Below, piece after piece: positions 7,301 to 14,765 of a DNA stretch of 16,904 nt. The notes beneath the pieces are model-generated. The model was not told the origin of the DNA, did not search any database, and saw only the letters and a program-made list of their open reading frames with translations. Where the stretch lies: NCBI GenBank assembly GCA_903885415.1, contig CAISIP010000498.1:1-16904 (forward strand). Direction: 5' to 3'. The stretch is from an uncultured beta proteobacterium. GTDB taxonomy: Bacteria; Pseudomonadota; Gammaproteobacteria; Burkholderiales; Burkholderiaceae_C. Each line of letters starts with the position of its first letter. The first letter of the stretch is position 1. Both the position numbers and the translations under genes were made by a program.

Positions 7301-8125
7301 ATGCCCCAATTTGCCGCCAATATTTCATTGATGTACCCGGAACTCGATTTCCTCGACCGCTTCGAGGCGGCGGCGCAGGACGGATTCAAGGCCGTCGAAC
7401 TGCTCTTCCCCTACGCCTACCCCAAGCAGGAACTGGCAGCGCGGCTCAGGGGCAATGGCCTGCAGCAGGTGCTTTTCAACGGACCGCCGGCGGGGCTGGA
7501 GCAGGCGCTGCGCGGCGACTACCAGGACCCACAGGCACGCGGCACCGCGGGCGTCCCCGGTCGCGAAGCCGAATTTCGTTCCGGGGTTGCCCTGGCGCTG
7601 GAGTACGCGCAGGCCCTGGAGTGCCCGCGCCTGCACCTGATGGCCGGGCTGGTGCAGCCGGGCCTGCAGCGTGCCGACCAGCTGCCCACCTATATCGCCA
7701 ACCTGCGTTGGGCGGCATTGCAGGCCGCCGCAGCGGGCGTCGATGTGATGATTGAGCCGATCAACCTGCGCGACGTGCCGGGCTTTCTGCTCAACCGCCA
7801 GGACCATGCGCACGCTATCGTCGACGAGGTCGGCGCGCCTAACCTCAAGGTGCAGATGGACCTCTACCACTGCCAGATCGTCGAGGGGGACCTTGCGATG
7901 AAGCTGCGCCAGTATCTGCCGACCGGCCGGGTCGGCCATATGCAGTTCGCCGGAGTTCCGCAGCGCCATGAACCCGACATCGGCGAGCTGCACTACCCCT
8001 ATCTTTTCTCGCTGATCGACCAGCTCGATTACCGTGGCTGGATGGGTTGCGAATACCGGCCGCTGCACGGCGGTGAGCCCGGGGGAACTTCGCGCGGACT
8101 GGGCTGGCTCAAACCCTGGCTCTGA
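7301..8125 (+). CDS. hyi: Hydroxypyruvate isomerase-family TIM-barrel protein (Hyi/OtnI type)
   Basis: The 274-residue protein matches the Hyi family along its whole length, starting MPQFAANIS with the segment GFKAVELLFPYAYP at 28-41. Expected metal and active-site residues are present: Glu152 (IEPIN), Asp187 and His190 (MDLYH), Gln213 (MQFAG) and Glu251 (CEYRP). Family members interconvert hydroxypyruvate and tartronate semialdehyde, or 2-oxo-tetronates in the OtnI branch; sequence alone does not separate these. It is longer than the usual 258 or so residues because of extra residues around 64-86. No glyoxylate carboligase or tartronate semialdehyde reductase gene is nearby, so the pathway is unclear. 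No Shine-Dalgarno is visible before the ATG, which leaves a leaderless or weakly translated start possible. It is followed 26 bp later by the GT2 gene. Confidence 0.88.
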   Translation: MPQFAANISLMYPELDFLDRFEAAAQDGFKAVELLFPYAYPKQELAARLRGNGLQQVLFNGPPAGLEQALRGDYQDPQARGTAGVPGREAEFRSGVALALEYAQALECPRLHLMAGLVQPGLQRADQLPTYIANLRWAALQAAAAGVDVMIEPINLRDVPGFLLNRQDHAHAIVDEVGAPNLKVQMDLYHCQIVEGDLAMKLRQYLPTGRVGHMQFAGVPQRHEPDIGELHYPYLFSLIDQLDYRGWMGCEYRPLHGGEPGGTSRGLGWLKPWL

Positions 8126-8151
8126 GCACGGGAGGGTTAAGATTCGGCCCA

Positions 8152-9216
8152 GTGACTACCCAGCTGAACCAGAGCGACAGCGCGCAAACTGCCACCGGAC
8201 ACGCCGGCGTCGGACGGACGCAGGCGCCGCCGCACCGGCTTTCCGTCGTTGTGCCGATGTACAACGAGGTCGAGAATGCCGGCCCGATGATCGACGACGT
8301 GCAGGCGGCCCTGGCCGACTACCCCTTCGCCTGGGAGTTGATCGTCGTCGACGACGGCAGCACCGACGGCACCGGCCCGGCCCTTGAGCGCCACGCCGCC
8401 GGTGTTGGCCAGCATGTGCGCGTGCTGCGACTGATGCGCAACTTTCGCCAGACCGCCGCCATGCAGGCGGGCATCGACGCAGCGCGCGGCGACGTCATCG
8501 TCACCATGGACGGTGACCTGCAGAACGATCCGCGCGATATTGCGCGGATGGTCGAGCGGCTGCTTCATGAAGATCTGGACCTGGTGGCGGGCTGGCGGCG
8601 CGACCGGCAGGACGGGATGTGGCTGCGCAAGCTGCCTTCTGCCTTGGCCAACCGGCTGATTCGGCGCAGCACCGGACTGGCTTTTCAGGACTTGGGCTGC
8701 AGCCTCAAGGCGTTTCGCGCCGACGTGCTGCGCCAGATCAGGCTGTATGGCGAAATGCACCGCTTCATACCGGCCTGGCTGGCGACCGTGACCTCGCCGG
8801 CGCGCATGGCCGAGGAACCGGTGAACCACCGCGCCCGGTTGCTTGGCCAGTCGAAGTACGGGCTTTCGCGCACGCTGCGCGTGCTGACCGATCTGCTGGC
8901 GATGCATTTCTTTTTGAACTTTGGCTCGCGTCCGGGCCACTTCTTCGGCGGCGTCGGACTGGTGGTGTCACTGGGGGGCAGCCTGATCCTGGCGTGGCTT
9001 GCCATCGAGAAGGCCATGGGCGAATCGGTCGGCACCCGGCCGCTGCTGGCGCTGGGCTTTTTCATGCTGATCGGTGGCCTGCAGTTCCTCACCACCGGCG
9101 TGCTCGCCGAGCTGCTGATCCGCGTCTATTACGACGGTCGCCACGCGCTGCCTTACCACCGCAGGGCGACCCGCGAGCCGCTGGCCGACGAAGCCTGGCA
9201 CGCCAAGGCGCCATGA
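8152..9216 (+). CDS. Polyprenyl-phosphate GT2 glycosyltransferase (ArnC/DPM1-like)
   Basis: The 354-residue protein has an N-terminal GT-A domain: VVVPMYNE at 32-39, VVDDGSTD at 65-72, and the metal-binding DGD at 120-122 followed by LQNDP. Two membrane segments come after it (about 264-285 and 297-323). This architecture moves a sugar from a nucleotide donor onto undecaprenyl phosphate at the cytoplasmic face of the inner membrane. The donor sugar cannot be read from sequence; ArnC, dolichol-phosphate-mannose synthase and GtrB-type enzymes share the fold. The start is GTG at 8152; GGAGGG at 8131-8136 is 15 bases upstream, farther than ideal, but no closer in-frame start exists. The stop overlaps the next start (ATGA), coupling it to the GT39 gene. 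Confidence 0.93.
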   Translation: MTTQLNQSDSAQTATGHAGVGRTQAPPHRLSVVVPMYNEVENAGPMIDDVQAALADYPFAWELIVVDDGSTDGTGPALERHAAGVGQHVRVLRLMRNFRQTAAMQAGIDAARGDVIVTMDGDLQNDPRDIARMVERLLHEDLDLVAGWRRDRQDGMWLRKLPSALANRLIRRSTGLAFQDLGCSLKAFRADVLRQIRLYGEMHRFIPAWLATVTSPARMAEEPVNHRARLLGQSKYGLSRTLRVLTDLLAMHFFLNFGSRPGHFFGGVGLVVSLGGSLILAWLAIEKAMGESVGTRPLLALGFFMLIGGLQFLTTGVLAELLIRVYYDGRHALPYHRRATREPLADEAWHAKAP

Positions 9217-10823
9217 CGGCCGAGCGCCCAGGCGCCGGCCTGGGGCTTTGGGTGGTCGCGCTGGCGTCGCTGTTCGCGCTGCGCCTGCTGATGGTTGCTA
9301 CCAGCGCGGACTCGCTGCATGTCGATGAGGCGCAGTATTGGGACTGGTCGCGCACGCTGCAGTGGGGCTACTACTCCAAGCCACCGGCTATCGCGGTGTT
9401 GATCGCTGCGTCGGACGCCGTGTTTGGCAGCGCCGAGATCGGCGTGCGCGCTTTGGCGATGGCCTGCTATCCGCTGACGGCGGTGGTTCTCGCGGCGCTC
9501 GCGCGCGATATCGTCGCCGGCGACGAGGCGGTACAGGCCCGACCGGACAAGGGTTCTGGCCATGCGCCGGCCGCCGCCTGGTGGGCGGCAGCGCTGTTCA
9601 TGGCCAGCCCCATCGCCGGCCTGCTTGGCATGGTAGCGACGACCGACGCGCTGCTGCTGCTGTGCTGGGCGAGCGCGCTGTGGGCTTTGTGGCAGGCGGT
9701 GGTGCGCCGGCGCCACCGGGCCTGGGTTGGATTCGCAGCGGCGTGTGGCGTGGGCCTGCTCGACAAGTACAGCATGCTTGCATTGCTGCCTGGTGCTGCG
9801 GTATTCGTCTGGCGCCGCGGCGACAGGCGGGCGATGGCGGGGCTGCTGGCCAGCGGGGCTGCTGCGCTGCTGCTTTGGTCGCCCAACCTGTGGTGGAACG
9901 CGCAGGCGGGCTGGCCGACGCTGCGCCATACCGCCGACATCACGCTGCGCCAGCAGGACGCTGGGGGCGCCGGGGTCGCGCTGGCCAGCCTGGCCGAATT
10001 CAGCCTGGGCCAGGTGCTGATACTGGCTCCGCTGCTGCTGCCTTGGCTCGCCTGGTCTGTCGGCCGCGGCCGGCGCGCCGACGCCGAGTGGCCCGGCTCC
10101 GCGTTGCCGCGCGCAGCGGCCTGCCTGTTGTTCTGGACCTCGCTGCCGATGGCTGCGGCCGGTTTGCTGCAGGCCGCGCGCAGTTCGGCCGAGGTCAACT
10201 GGATCGCTCCGGTACACCTGTCGGTGGTTCTCGCGCTGGCGCCCTGGCTCGCACGGCGCGGCGCGGCGCGTACCCGTCAGGCGGTGCGGGTGCTGGCGCT
10301 GCAACTGGTGCTGGTGTCGGCGCTGGGCTGCGCGCCCTGGCTGCAGCGTCAGTTCGCACCGGCCCATGCGCTGCCGGTCTGGCTCGACGCCTGGGCCCGT
10401 ATGCGTGGCTGGAGCGGCGCCTTTGCCGAACTCGCCCCGGCATGGCAGACCGAGCAGTCCACAGGAGCGGTGCGGCTGATAGGCGCATCGCGCGGCCTGA
10501 TGGCGCATGCGGCTTACCACTGGCGCGGCCGGGGGCTCGAGCGCGCCGCCTGGGCGCCCCATACCGTGGCCGCGAGCCACTACGAACTCAGCTGTCCTTG
10601 GCGCGTTGACATGCCAGGCCGCTGGCTGGTGTTGTCGCAGGGGCCGCCGCCGGGCGCGCTCGCTGCTGCGCTGGGTGGACTGGAACTGGTGGCGAGTGCC
10701 AGGGTCGACAACGGCCAGGCGGGAACGCTGCCATTGCAGCTTTGGCGGCCGTTGTCCGTCGGCGCGCCGGCGCCCGATGCGCCAGCGCGACCGGACACCG
10801 ATTCGGCGGGGCTGTGCCGATGA
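9213..10823 (+). CDS. GT39 family membrane glycosyltransferase (ArnT/PMT-like)
   Basis: This 536-residue multi-spanning protein begins with a membrane segment, followed by the GT39 signature HVDEAQYWDWS; Asp38-Glu39 form the conserved acidic pair of the first periplasmic loop. YYSKPP at 53-58 is also typical of ArnT-like enzymes. About ten membrane helices cover roughly residues 10-370, and a C-terminal periplasmic part of about 150 residues follows. Such enzymes take a sugar from a polyprenyl-phosphate carrier and attach it to a periplasmic acceptor, in ArnT lipid A. The partner GT2 directly upstream would make the donor. The start is the ATG within an ATGA overlap at 9213; the same frame continues upstream inside the GT2 gene, but the family N-terminus fits only this Met. 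The acceptor and sugar remain unknown. Confidence 0.9.
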   Translation: MTAERPGAGLGLWVVALASLFALRLLMVATSADSLHVDEAQYWDWSRTLQWGYYSKPPAIAVLIAASDAVFGSAEIGVRALAMACYPLTAVVLAALARDIVAGDEAVQARPDKGSGHAPAAAWWAAALFMASPIAGLLGMVATTDALLLLCWASALWALWQAVVRRRHRAWVGFAAACGVGLLDKYSMLALLPGAAVFVWRRGDRRAMAGLLASGAAALLLWSPNLWWNAQAGWPTLRHTADITLRQQDAGGAGVALASLAEFSLGQVLILAPLLLPWLAWSVGRGRRADAEWPGSALPRAAACLLFWTSLPMAAAGLLQAARSSAEVNWIAPVHLSVVLALAPWLARRGAARTRQAVRVLALQLVLVSALGCAPWLQRQFAPAHALPVWLDAWARMRGWSGAFAELAPAWQTEQSTGAVRLIGASRGLMAHAAYHWRGRGLERAAWAPHTVAASHYELSCPWRVDMPGRWLVLSQGPPPGALAAALGGLELVASARVDNGQAGTLPLQLWRPLSVGAPAPDAPARPDTDSAGLCR

Positions 10824-11560
10824 GCACCGCCGAAGCGCGGGTCAGGACGCGCCGCAGCGGGTCGTGTCGTCGCCGCGAATGGGCGGTGTGGGCCGCGGCC
10901 TTGGGCGCGGCCGGCTTGCTGTTTTCGATCTGGCCCGAGCTCGACCTGATGGCCAGTGCAGCCTTTTTCCGGCCGGGCAGCGGCTTCGTCGGCAACGATT
11001 ACGCCGCGGTGCGCGCGGTGCATGAGGTCGTTCCGTGGCTGGGCCGCGGTGCGGGCCTGCTGGTGCCGATCCTGCTGGTCTGGCGCCGGCCGCGCTGGCT
11101 CGGCCCGCGCTGGAGCCGCCGGCTGCTGGCGTTGGGTCTTGCGATGTGGCTCGGAACCGGGTTGGCGGTCAACGGTTTGCTCAAGGAGGGCTGGGGGCGC
11201 GCGCGGCCGGTTGCGGTGCAGGCCTTTGGCGGAACGGCGACTTTCACGCCGGCGCTGCACCGTTCGGACCAGTGCGCGCACAACTGCTCCTTTGTCAGCG
11301 GCCATGCCGCCACCGGCTACACCCTGCTGGCGCTGGGCCTGTTCGGAGCGCCTGCCACGCGCCGGCGTTGGCTGTGGGTTGGCGCCGTCGCCGGCCTGTC
11401 GCTGAGCCTGCTGCGCGTTATGCAGGGCGGCCATTTTCTCAGCGACACCCTCTTCAGTGGCCTGACCGTCTGGCTCTGCTGCGCGCTGCTGCGCGAAGCC
11501 TGGCTGCGCCTGCGTTTGCGCGCCCTACGCCGACACGCGGCGGCACGCAGCGGGGACTGA
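10820..11560 (+). CDS. PAP2-family membrane phosphatase (lipid phosphatase)
   Basis: The 246-residue protein carries all three PAP2 motifs: KxxxxxxRP at 122-130, SGH at 160-162 (with the expected catalytic-side His162), and RxxxxxHxxxD at 199-209 with the nucleophile His205. Membrane helices lie at about 20-40, 70-90, 102-120 and two to three more after 160. PAP2 enzymes remove phosphates from lipids such as undecaprenyl diphosphate, phosphatidic acid, or lipid A (LpxE/LpxF). The start is the Met in the ATGA overlap with the GT39 stop; an upstream in-frame ATG at 10742 would lie deep inside the GT39 gene. Cys152 and Cys156 flank the region before SGH. In this operon a role in recycling the lipid carrier or in dephosphorylating the acceptor is inferred. 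Confidence 0.92.
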   Translation: MSTAEARVRTRRSGSCRRREWAVWAAALGAAGLLFSIWPELDLMASAAFFRPGSGFVGNDYAAVRAVHEVVPWLGRGAGLLVPILLVWRRPRWLGPRWSRRLLALGLAMWLGTGLAVNGLLKEGWGRARPVAVQAFGGTATFTPALHRSDQCAHNCSFVSGHAATGYTLLALGLFGAPATRRRWLWVGAVAGLSLSLLRVMQGGHFLSDTLFSGLTVWLCCALLREAWLRLRLRALRRHAAARSGD

Positions 11561-11575
11561 GGGGCTGTCTGCCCC
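11561..11575 (+). terminator. Weak candidate hairpin after the PAP2 gene
   Basis: GGGGC-TGTCT-GCCCC immediately follows the TGA of the PAP2 gene. The stem is only 5 bp and no T-run follows, so it is a poor intrinsic terminator; Rho-dependent ending is as likely. Confidence 0.25.
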
Positions 11576-11577
11576 GA

Positions 11578-11847
11578 CCGGCCGATGCGCGTCAGCGCGT
11601 CCATTTGCACGCGCAAAACCTGGCCGCGAAGGCCGAGTGGCGCCTGACACAGCATCGCCTGGGCACCCAGCACGCACACCATGCGCTCGCGCTGGCCGGC
11701 ACTCGCCCGGCACCCTGGCGCAGCCAGCGGTCGGCGATCTGGCGTCTTTCGACCGGCAGCATGCGCTGCGCAACGGCAAATGCCCTCAGGGTCGACGGAT
11801 CCGTCGGACAGAAACGGCGTGCCCATGCTCGGCACAATGCCGCGTAT
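11578..11847 (-). pseudogene. Eroded remnant of a DHDPS-family (DapA-like) gene
   Basis: Directly after dctM, in the same direction, the minus strand encodes RGIVPSMGTPFLSDGSVD, a typical DHDPS/NAL-family N-terminus, but its expected ATG reads ATA (11847-11845). Shortly after, a different frame continues with LPVERRQIADRWLRQGAGRVP, which resembles the EERK...GRVPV segment found about 30 residues later in the family, so a deletion and frameshift seem to have joined the two. The GTTGE active-site segment and the catalytic Lys are absent. The rest (MVCVLGAQAML and on) I cannot place. This stretch of about 300 bases holds no other gene I can support. Identification rests on two short segments, hence the moderate confidence. 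Confidence 0.45.
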
Positions 11848-11885
11848 GAAGCCGGGAGCCGCAGCGTCTGGCAGGGCTGCCGGTA

Positions 11886-13187
11886 CTATTTCGGTACCCC
11901 GTAGCCCATCGTCTGCGGTAGCCACAGCACGATTTGCGGGAATGCCGTCATGGCCAGCAGCAACAGCAGCAGCATGACCAGGAACGGCCAACCCTCCTGC
12001 ATCATTTCGCCAATCGGGATGCCGGTAAGCGCTTTGGTGACGAACAACAGCATGCCAAAGGGCGGGTGGATCAGCCCGATCATCATGTTGAGCACCACCA
12101 GCACGCCGAAATGCACCAGGTCGATGCCGAGCAGCTTGACGGCGGGCAGCAGCATCGGAACAAAGACCAGCAGCAGCACCGAGACGTCCAAGAAGCAGCC
12201 CAGCACCAGAAACATCAGGTTGACCAGCAGCAGGAACCGGATTTGCGACAGCTGCATGCTGTCGACCCACTGCGCCATCGCCTGCGGAACGCCCTCGGCG
12301 GTGAAGGCATAGTTGAGGATGAACGAGCCCGCCAGGATGATGGTGATGACGGCGCTGGCGCGGGTCGATTCCATCACCACGCCCCAGAAGCTTCTCCAGC
12401 TCAGCGCACGAAATACGACCGCGGCCAGCACCAGCGCGTGCAGTGCGGCGACGGCGGCCGCTTCGGTGGGCGTGAAAATGCCCGAGTAGATGCCGCCGAG
12501 CAGCACGATCGGCATGGACAGCGGAAGCGCGCCGCGAAAGATCAGGCCGGCCCACTCGGAGCGCGGCACCGGTTCGTCGCGCGGCATGTTGCGCCGCACG
12601 GCGATGGTGTGGACCACCAGCATCATCAGCGCAGCCATCAGGAAGCCCGGAACCACGCCGCCCAGAAACAGCGCGCCGACCGACGCGCCCGAAACCATGG
12701 CGTAGATCACCATCGGTATCGAAGGCGGGATGATTGGCCCCAGCGTCGCGCTGGCCACCACCACCGCACCGGCAAAGCCACGCGTGTACTCGGGCTTCTT
12801 GAGCATCTGGCGAATCGTCACCAGGCCGGGACCGGCAGCGTCGGCGATCGCGCTGCCGCTCATGCCCGAGAAGATCACGCTGACCAGGATGTCGACCTGT
12901 GCCAGTCCGCCGCGCATGCGGCCGACCAGGATGCGGCAGAAATCAAACAGGCGCTCGCTCACGGTGCCGGCGTTCATGATGTTGGCCGCAAAAACGAACA
13001 GCGGGACGGCCAGCAACACATAGCTGTTGTACAGGCCGTTGCTTACCTGTTCGGCGACCAGTCCCACGTCCTGCCCCTTGACCAGCAGGTAGGCGATGCC
13101 GCTGGCGAGCATGGCGAAGCCGATCGGCATGCGCAGCAGCATGCCGGCGACGAGCACACCAACGAGCACCAGGATGGGCGAGCTCAC
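11886..13187 (-). CDS. dctM: TRAP transporter large permease (DctM)
   Basis: This 433-residue inner-membrane protein is the ion-coupled transport subunit of the TRAP system. It has about 12 membrane segments and the family hallmark stretches FSGMSGSAIADAAG at 106-119 and LGPIIPPSIPMVIYA at 149-163; a second IHPPFGMLLF stretch occurs in the C-terminal half, reflecting the internal repeat of the family. The start is GTG, supported by GAAGGG at 13199-13194, six bases upstream. It follows the small permease gene after 55 bp. It works with the DctQ and DctP products encoded upstream to import a carboxylate using the sodium or proton gradient. The length is normal for the family. Confidence 0.96.
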   Translation of the reverse strand: MSSPILVLVGVLVAGMLLRMPIGFAMLASGIAYLLVKGQDVGLVAEQVSNGLYNSYVLLAVPLFVFAANIMNAGTVSERLFDFCRILVGRMRGGLAQVDILVSVIFSGMSGSAIADAAGPGLVTIRQMLKKPEYTRGFAGAVVVASATLGPIIPPSIPMVIYAMVSGASVGALFLGGVVPGFLMAALMMLVVHTIAVRRNMPRDEPVPRSEWAGLIFRGALPLSMPIVLLGGIYSGIFTPTEAAAVAALHALVLAAVVFRALSWRSFWGVVMESTRASAVITIILAGSFILNYAFTAEGVPQAMAQWVDSMQLSQIRFLLLVNLMFLVLGCFLDVSVLLLVFVPMLLPAVKLLGIDLVHFGVLVVLNMMIGLIHPPFGMLLFVTKALTGIPIGEMMQEGWPFLVMLLLLLLAMTAFPQIVLWLPQTMGYGVPK

Positions 13188-13242
13188 GGCAAACCCTTCG
13201 TGCTGCGCGCCGCTGCGGCGTCCGCGCCGGGAGACGGCCGGC

Positions 13243-13728
13243 TCATACCCGCAGCTCCGCCTCGAGTCCGGTGCCGCGTACCGCGTTCCAGATCGCCCAT
13301 GCGGCGCGCAGAACGAGCGCGGCCATCAGCAGCACGAAGGGCAGAAATACCCACATGAAAGGCACATCGAGTACCGGCGTACCCTCGCGCCGCATGAAAT
13401 GCACATAGTCCCAGCTCGCAGGCAGCGCGGCCAGCGCCAGGCCGCCAATCATCAGGTTGCCGGCAATTTGCATCGCCTGGCGGGTGCGCCGGCTGACGCT
13501 GTTCCACAGCAGGTCGAACGCCACATGCTCTCGTTCCGGGACCATTGCGGCGGCGGCCCACAGGATGACCCACACATACAGGATGACGGCCGCCTCGTCG
13601 GTCCATGCCAGCGGCTTGTTGAAGCCGAAGCGCGCCGCGATCTGGATCACGAAGACGGCAAACAACGTCAGAAACAGCGCGCCGCCAAGTGCATTGGCGG
13701 CGCCCCTGAGCCAGCGCGCGAGCCTCAC
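13243..13728 (-). CDS. dctQ: TRAP transporter small permease (DctQ)
   Basis: A 161-residue protein with four membrane segments (about 12-32, 45-64, 86-105 and 124-146), the standard size and layout for DctQ. The WTDEAAVILYVWVILW segment at 42-57 is characteristic of the family. The start is GTG inside a GTGA overlap with the dctP stop, so translation is coupled. DctQ docks to DctM and is needed for transport. Confidence 0.94.
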   Translation of the reverse strand: MRLARWLRGAANALGGALFLTLFAVFVIQIAARFGFNKPLAWTDEAAVILYVWVILWAAAAMVPEREHVAFDLLWNSVSRRTRQAMQIAGNLMIGGLALAALPASWDYVHFMRREGTPVLDVPFMWVFLPFVLLMAALVLRAAWAIWNAVRGTGLEAELRV

Positions 13729-14744
13729 TTGACGGCGTTGATGCGATCAACCAGTCCCTTGGGCCAGACCTTGGCGTACTCCGAGTTCTGGTAGGCCGCC
13801 TGTACCGTCTTGCGAAAAGCTTCCACGTCCGGTGTGCTGACCTGCAGCCCTTCTTTTTTGAAGAAGTCGACCAGCTGCGCTTCTTCCTTGATGCGGTTCT
13901 CGTTGTTATAGGCGACGGCAGCCTGCGCTGCCGCGCTGACCTTCTGCTTCTGGGCGGTGCTCATCGCGTTCCAGCTCTTGCTCGCGATGGCGACGAAGAT
14001 GCCGTCGGTCAGGTGGCTGGTCATGACGATCTGCTTGGTGACCTCGTAGAACTTGGCTGCGCGCACCGATGGAAGCGGGTTGTCCTGGCCGTCGATGGTG
14101 CCGGTCTTCAGGCCCAGGTAGACCTCGCCAAAGGCCAGCGGCGTGGGCGTGGCGCCGAGCGCCTCGCCCAGGAACAGCCACTCCTTGGAGCCGGGCATGC
14201 GCAGCTTGACACCCTTGAGGTCGGCCGGTGTCTTCACACTGCGGACTTCGCGCAGGTTCACCTGGCGGCTGCCGAGGTAGCCGATGGCCAAGATCTGCAC
14301 ATCCATCTTCTCGGCCACCGCTTTGTACATCTCGGCGCCGATCGGACCGTTGAACACTTTCTGTTGGTGGTCTGGGTCGCGGATCAGGTAGCCCGCGGTG
14401 TAGATTGAGTATTCGGGCAGTATTTTGGCGATGTCCTGCGCCGAGATGGCCGCGAGCTCCAGGTTGCCGCGTGCCATCGCGGCGGGCTCGGTTCCCTGCT
14501 TGAACAGCGATGCGTTGAGGTTGATCTGTACCTCGAACTCGCCGGGCGCGCTCTTGTCCAGCGTGTCCTTGAAGACGGTCCACATCTTGCCGTGCCAGTC
14601 GTCGGGAACCGCTGGCGTCGAGATGCGCAGCATGGTTTTGCTTTGCGCAAAACTGGGCAGCGCCGCTGCGCCGACTGCGGCTGCGGCGCCGAGGACGGCG
14701 CGCCGGCTGACGCGGCGCTGGGAAGAGGGGTTGGAAGCGGTCAT
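13725..14744 (-). CDS. dctP: TRAP transporter periplasmic substrate-binding protein (DctP)
   Basis: This is a 339-residue DctP-family binding protein. The N-terminus has two Arg pairs (10-11 and 14-15), with SRRAVLG before a hydrophobic stretch and a cleavage site near Ala33, which suggests Tat export, although Sec is possible. The family carboxylate-binding Arg is Arg182 in KLRMPG; GTIDGQDNPL at 215-224 supplies the conserved Asn222. The ligand should therefore be an organic acid; with a DHDPS-type aldolase and FucU in the operon, a sugar acid is a reasonable guess. AGGAG at 14757-14753 lies eight bases before the ATG. The gene starts 21 bp after the aldolase gene and overlaps dctQ by 4 bp. 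Confidence 0.95.
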   Translation of the reverse strand: MTASNPSSQRRVSRRAVLGAAAAVGAAALPSFAQSKTMLRISTPAVPDDWHGKMWTVFKDTLDKSAPGEFEVQINLNASLFKQGTEPAAMARGNLELAAISAQDIAKILPEYSIYTAGYLIRDPDHQQKVFNGPIGAEMYKAVAEKMDVQILAIGYLGSRQVNLREVRSVKTPADLKGVKLRMPGSKEWLFLGEALGATPTPLAFGEVYLGLKTGTIDGQDNPLPSVRAAKFYEVTKQIVMTSHLTDGIFVAIASKSWNAMSTAQKQKVSAAAQAAVAYNNENRIKEEAQLVDFFKKEGLQVSTPDVEAFRKTVQAAYQNSEYAKVWPKGLVDRINAVK

Positions 14745-14765
14745 CGGGTTGTCTCCTGAAAAAAA

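Noticed and set aside
8619..9212. Upstream extension of the GT39 frame
   Set aside because: It lies wholly inside the GT2 gene in another frame; the ATGA overlap at 9213 begins at the family N-terminus.
9153..10580. Long minus-strand open frame antisense to the GT39 gene
   Set aside because: No recognisable domain and Arg/Gln-rich; GT39 signature and ATGA coupling support the plus strand.
10742..10819. Upstream ATG for the PAP2 gene
   Set aside because: It would add 26 Arg/Ala-rich residues inside the GT39 gene; the ATGA-overlap start is preferred.
11317..12555. Minus-strand open frame running through the aldolase remnant and part of dctM
   Set aside because: It only reads through a different frame of dctM; it is used here only as evidence that the remnant has no stop in one frame.
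11934..13358. 474-codon plus-strand open frame antisense to dctM and dctQ
   Set aside because: Composition is His/Gln/Asp/Arg-rich, the usual mirror of hydrophobic codons; dctM motifs are clear on the minus strand.
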